64,000 bases of DNA, from contig NZ_LRUC01000006.1 of the NCBI RefSeq assembly GCF_001550095.1, forward strand, positions 124,001 through 188,000. The letters run 5' to 3'. Under the pieces are notes generated by a model that did not search any database, was not told the DNA's origin, and saw only the letters and a program-made list of their open reading frames with translations. A program made the position numbers and the translations under genes. Origin of the DNA: Celeribacter ethanolicus (GTDB lineage Bacteria; Pseudomonadota; Alphaproteobacteria; Rhodobacterales; Rhodobacteraceae). Every line of letters begins with the position of its first letter. Position 1 is the stretch's first letter. Shown here piece by piece: positions 63,095 to 64,000 of this stretch.

Positions 63095-63108
63095 TTGACG
63101 GAGATCAA
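63095..63108. promoter_or_regulatory. FNR box upstream of usp
   Basis: TTGAC-GGAG-ATCAA, centre at 63101.5. With class II geometry the start would be near 63060, about 30 nt before the usp ATG; CATGAT (63067-63072, minus strand) is a plausible -10. Confidence 0.85.
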
Positions 63109-63275
63109 CAAAAAACGCGGTTTTGGCGCTCGAGTAAAGGTCTATTGGAAATATAAGTTTTCGGAATAGCTTTTTTGCGGCAAATTTGTCCATGCGAACA
63201 GGGTGCGACCGATTGGCGCGGGCATACAGATGCCTGCTGTCATTCTGGTGCACAAAAATCGTAAATGATGGTGCT

Positions 63276-63289
63276 TTGACTCAGATCAA
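63276..63289 (+). promoter_or_regulatory. FNR box upstream of ccoN
   Basis: TTGAC-TCAG-ATCAA, centre at 63282.5, 114 nt before the ccoN ATG. A class II start would be near 63324; ACAAAT at 63311-63316 lies in the -10 position. Confidence 0.85.
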
Positions 63290-63396
63290 TGATCTTCACA
63301 AAGATGTGAGACAAATCGCAAGATGTCGAACCCCGTGGGTCGAATGCGGGACGGCTATGCCCTATGGACGAGGGCGAAAGAACGAAGGGACGCAAT

Positions 63397-64000
63397 ATGT
63401 GGAACTATATCAAGCTGGCAGTGCTGGGGATCGCCGTGATCCTTTTCGGCCTTGCCGCGAACTACGGGCGCGATTTTGCCTATCAGGTGCACGCGCTCAT
63501 TTTCATGGCCGCGGCGGCCATGACCTTTATCTACACCCTGCGGGTGGCAGGCGACGTCAAACCGGCTCCGACCGGCTATCTCGACGGCGTCGTGCGCGCG
63601 GGTGTCATCGCGACGGCCATCTGGGGCGTCGTCGGCTTTCTCGCCGGGACGTTCATCGCGTTTCAGCTCGCCTTCCCGCAGTTGAACTTTGAATTCCTGC
63701 AAGGCCACGGCAACTTCGGGCGTCTGCGTCCGCTGCACACCTCTGCGGTGATCTTCGCCTTCGGCGGCAACGCCCTGATCGCATCCTCCTTCTACGTGGT
63801 TCAGCGGACCTCCGCATCGCGTCTCTGGGGCGGCAACCTCGGCTGGTTCGTGTTCTGGGGCTACAACCTGTTCATCGTGCTGGCCGCAAGCGGCTATGTG
63901 CTGGGTGTGACCCAATCCAAGGAATACGCCGAGCCGGAATGGTATATCGACCTGTGGCTGACCATCGTCTGGGTGGCCTATCTGATGGCCTTCATGGGGA
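63397..64000 (+). CDS. ccoN: cbb3-type cytochrome c oxidase subunit I (partial)
   Basis: The N-terminal 201 codons are in the window; the rest runs off the right edge. It opens [20 protein letters not shown] (helix 1) and includes [20 protein letters not shown], the low-spin haem His in [20 protein letters not shown], and [17 protein letters not shown]. CcoN is the catalytic subunit of the high-affinity terminal oxidase used at low oxygen. GAAGGGA precedes the ATG. The FNR box and neighbouring fnrL/usp/hemN fit FnrL control. ccoO, ccoQ and ccoP are expected just beyond the window. Confidence 0.96.
   Translation, partial: MWNYIKLAVLGIAVILFGLAANYGRDFAYQVHALIFMAAAAMTFIYTLRVAGDVKPAPTGYLDGVVRAGVIATAIWGVVGFLAGTFIAFQLAFPQLNFEFLQGHGNFGRLRPLHTSAVIFAFGGNALIASSFYVVQRTSASRLWGGNLGWFVFWGYNLFIVLAASGYVLGVTQSKEYAEPEWYIDLWLTIVWVAYLMAFMG

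Larger units (their letters stand above)
63031..63396. other. Intergenic region between usp and ccoN
   Basis: 366 bp without a supported gene. It holds two FNR boxes (63095-63108 for usp, 63276-63289 for ccoN) and AT-rich stretches around 63120-63200. I see no RNA gene or convincing short ORF. Confidence 0.7.

Noticed and set aside
1-64000. CRISPR array or tRNA/rRNA genes
   Set aside because: No regularly spaced repeats and no cloverleaf or rRNA-like sequence noticed in the intergenic regions.

Overview
The window is a densely packed, GC-rich chromosomal segment that looks like a marine Rhodobacteraceae (Roseobacter-group) alphaproteobacterium. The evidence is the gene set and order: malyl-CoA lyase mcl1, the cell-cycle regulator TrcR (DUF1013), COQ9, a membrane-anchored cytochrome c, and the block hemN-fnrL-usp-ccoN with FNR boxes. 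I see no rRNA, tRNA, CRISPR array, transposase or integrase. The one RNA gene is the 4.5S/SRP RNA. Both window edges cut genes: accA on the left and ccoN on the right.

Layout. 0-6 kb: accA (partial), an AraC/GyrI-type regulator, mcl1, then a three-gene operon dgcN-dgcA-dat. This operon should move amino groups from D-amino acids to D-Glu and convert D-Glu through N-acetyl-D-Glu to the L form. 6-10 kb: a five-gene leftward operon (N-formylglutamate amidohydrolase, CHMI-like isomerase, DUF1244, DUF5671, small membrane protein) divergent from pyk. 10-15 kb: translation genes rpmI-rplT and pheS-[DUF2513]-pheT, where an AT-richer accessory gene sits exactly between the two PheRS subunit genes. 15-19 kb: tandem GT-C glycosyltransferase paralogues, a GST and mscL. 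19-23 kb: an Lrp regulator, then an AcoR-like regulator without an AAA+ domain, beside aldehyde dehydrogenase and DUF779 genes. 23-34 kb: DEAD-box helicase, rpsU, coq9 and a quinone oxidoreductase, RNase T2, trcR, dnaX-ybaB-recR, rsgA, ffs.

34-43 kb: oxyR divergent from a peroxiredoxin, a NitT/TauT-type ABC importer, a Tat-exported 2',3'-cyclic phosphodiesterase with a Pho-box-like site, nudC, pheA and a cytochrome c. 43-51 kb: yejABEF peptide importer and a D,D-carboxypeptidase with a SPOR domain. 51-64 kb: HAD hydrolase, clpS, rsmC, an SDR, then a tetrapyrrole cluster (hemF, hemE, hemC, hemN) running into the oxygen-sensing block fnrL-usp-ccoN. An AbiC-like (putative phage abortive infection) membrane protein is lodged between hemF and hemE.

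Most of the window is housekeeping. The most distinctive items are the D-Glu route, the two accessory genes placed inside core loci, an OxyR lacking the usual second redox Cys, an SDR lacking the catalytic Tyr and Lys, an 11-codon leader-like ORF between ffs and rsgA, a repeat whose arms supply the stop codons of two convergent genes, and a probably leaderless hemN.
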